Of a DNA stretch of 22,036 nucleotides, positions 21,939-22,036 are shown piece by piece. Position 1 is the first letter of the stretch. Every line of letters starts with the position of its first letter. Origin of the DNA: a virus. The notes below the pieces were generated by a model that did not search any database, was not told the DNA's origin, and saw only the letters and a program-made list of their open reading frames with translations. The stretch covers positions 1-22,036 of the IMG/VR virus record IMGVR_UViG_3300009497_000053; one strand, given 5' to 3'. A program made the position numbers and the translations under genes.

Positions 21939-22036
21939 ATGTCTAAGAAACTTTTACAAGAATATTACGAACTATGCCCCGATGGTATGTGTCCCGACCT
22001 TCTCACCGAAAGAGAGAAGAAAGAGATCTCCAATGG
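21939..22036 (+). CDS. 3'-truncated gene, possible prohead protease
   Basis: The window ends 32 codons into this frame: MSKKLLQEYYELCPDGMCPD, then LLTEREKKEISN. The ATG is one base after the previous stop. The short segment LLTExEKKxxSNG resembles what I recall of N-termini of marine phage prohead proteases, which continue into the serine-protease fold, and gp21 follows the portal cluster in T4. With so little sequence this is a guess from order and a short motif. Sequence beyond the window would decide. Confidence 0.4.
   Translation, partial: MSKKLLQEYYELCPDGMCPDLLTEREKKEISN

Overview
The window reads as a contiguous piece of a tailed bacteriophage genome with a T4-like (myovirus-type) gene set, probably from an uncultured marine phage. 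Every gene I accept is on the + strand. Genes are tightly packed, many joined by 1-nt TAATG or 4-nt ATGA stop/start overlaps, and base composition is AT-rich. Markers are a gp17-type large terminase, a gp20-type portal, an SbcD/SbcC (gp47/gp46-type) recombination nuclease, a DnaG-type primase, a RuvC-like resolvase, thioredoxin and two tRNAs. There is no integrase, insertion sequence or CRISPR array. The host cannot be read directly. Two tiny acidic Thr/Asp/Glu-rich lipoproteins and sigma-70-type promoters fit a Gram-negative host; a Myxococcota or Bdellovibrionota relative is only a weak guess from the lipoprotein style.

Layout. 2-5962: virion structural genes (a 5'-truncated gene with an Arg-rich tail, a 690-aa protein, a 317-aa protein and two tandem diverged paralogues). 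5968-6127: tRNA-Ala(TGC) and tRNA-Gly(GCC). 6144-11926: an early/replication block with four sigma-70-like promoters of one recognisable class, driving the RuvC-like resolvase, primase plus a small protein, two small lipoproteins closed by a terminator, then thioredoxin and a single-chain Mre11/Rad50-type nuclease-ATPase. 11983-16231: small, mostly unrecognised genes, including two tagged proteins, a possible lysis cassette (12868-13993), Cys-rich and zinc-ribbon proteins, and another tagged protein. 16231-21155: large terminase, portal and two conserved head-region proteins. 21158-22036: a DUF1360-like membrane protein, a 17-aa peptide ending at a hairpin terminator, a fourth tagged protein and the start of a gene that may be the prohead protease.

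The most interesting pattern is a shared N-terminal leader of about 15 residues (consensus M-K-[LI]-T-x-x-x-L-x-x-[IM]-I-x-E-E). It sits on four otherwise unrelated proteins (starts 11983, 12419, 15310, 21593), each with I-x-E at residues 12-14. This resembles the capsid-targeting peptides of T4 internal proteins, which are cut by the gp21 protease after (L/I)-x-E. I propose a set of packaged head cargo proteins sharing a targeting tag. Other notable items are the Mre11-Rad50 fusion, the promoter-lipoprotein-lipoprotein-terminator cassette (moron-like), and a probably leaderless resolvase mRNA whose -10 lies in a perfect 14-bp palindrome.

Functionally, the early block would supply recombination, priming and redox functions. 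The flanking blocks supply tail and head parts, DNA packaging and perhaps lysis. No stretch over 300 bases lacks a gene.
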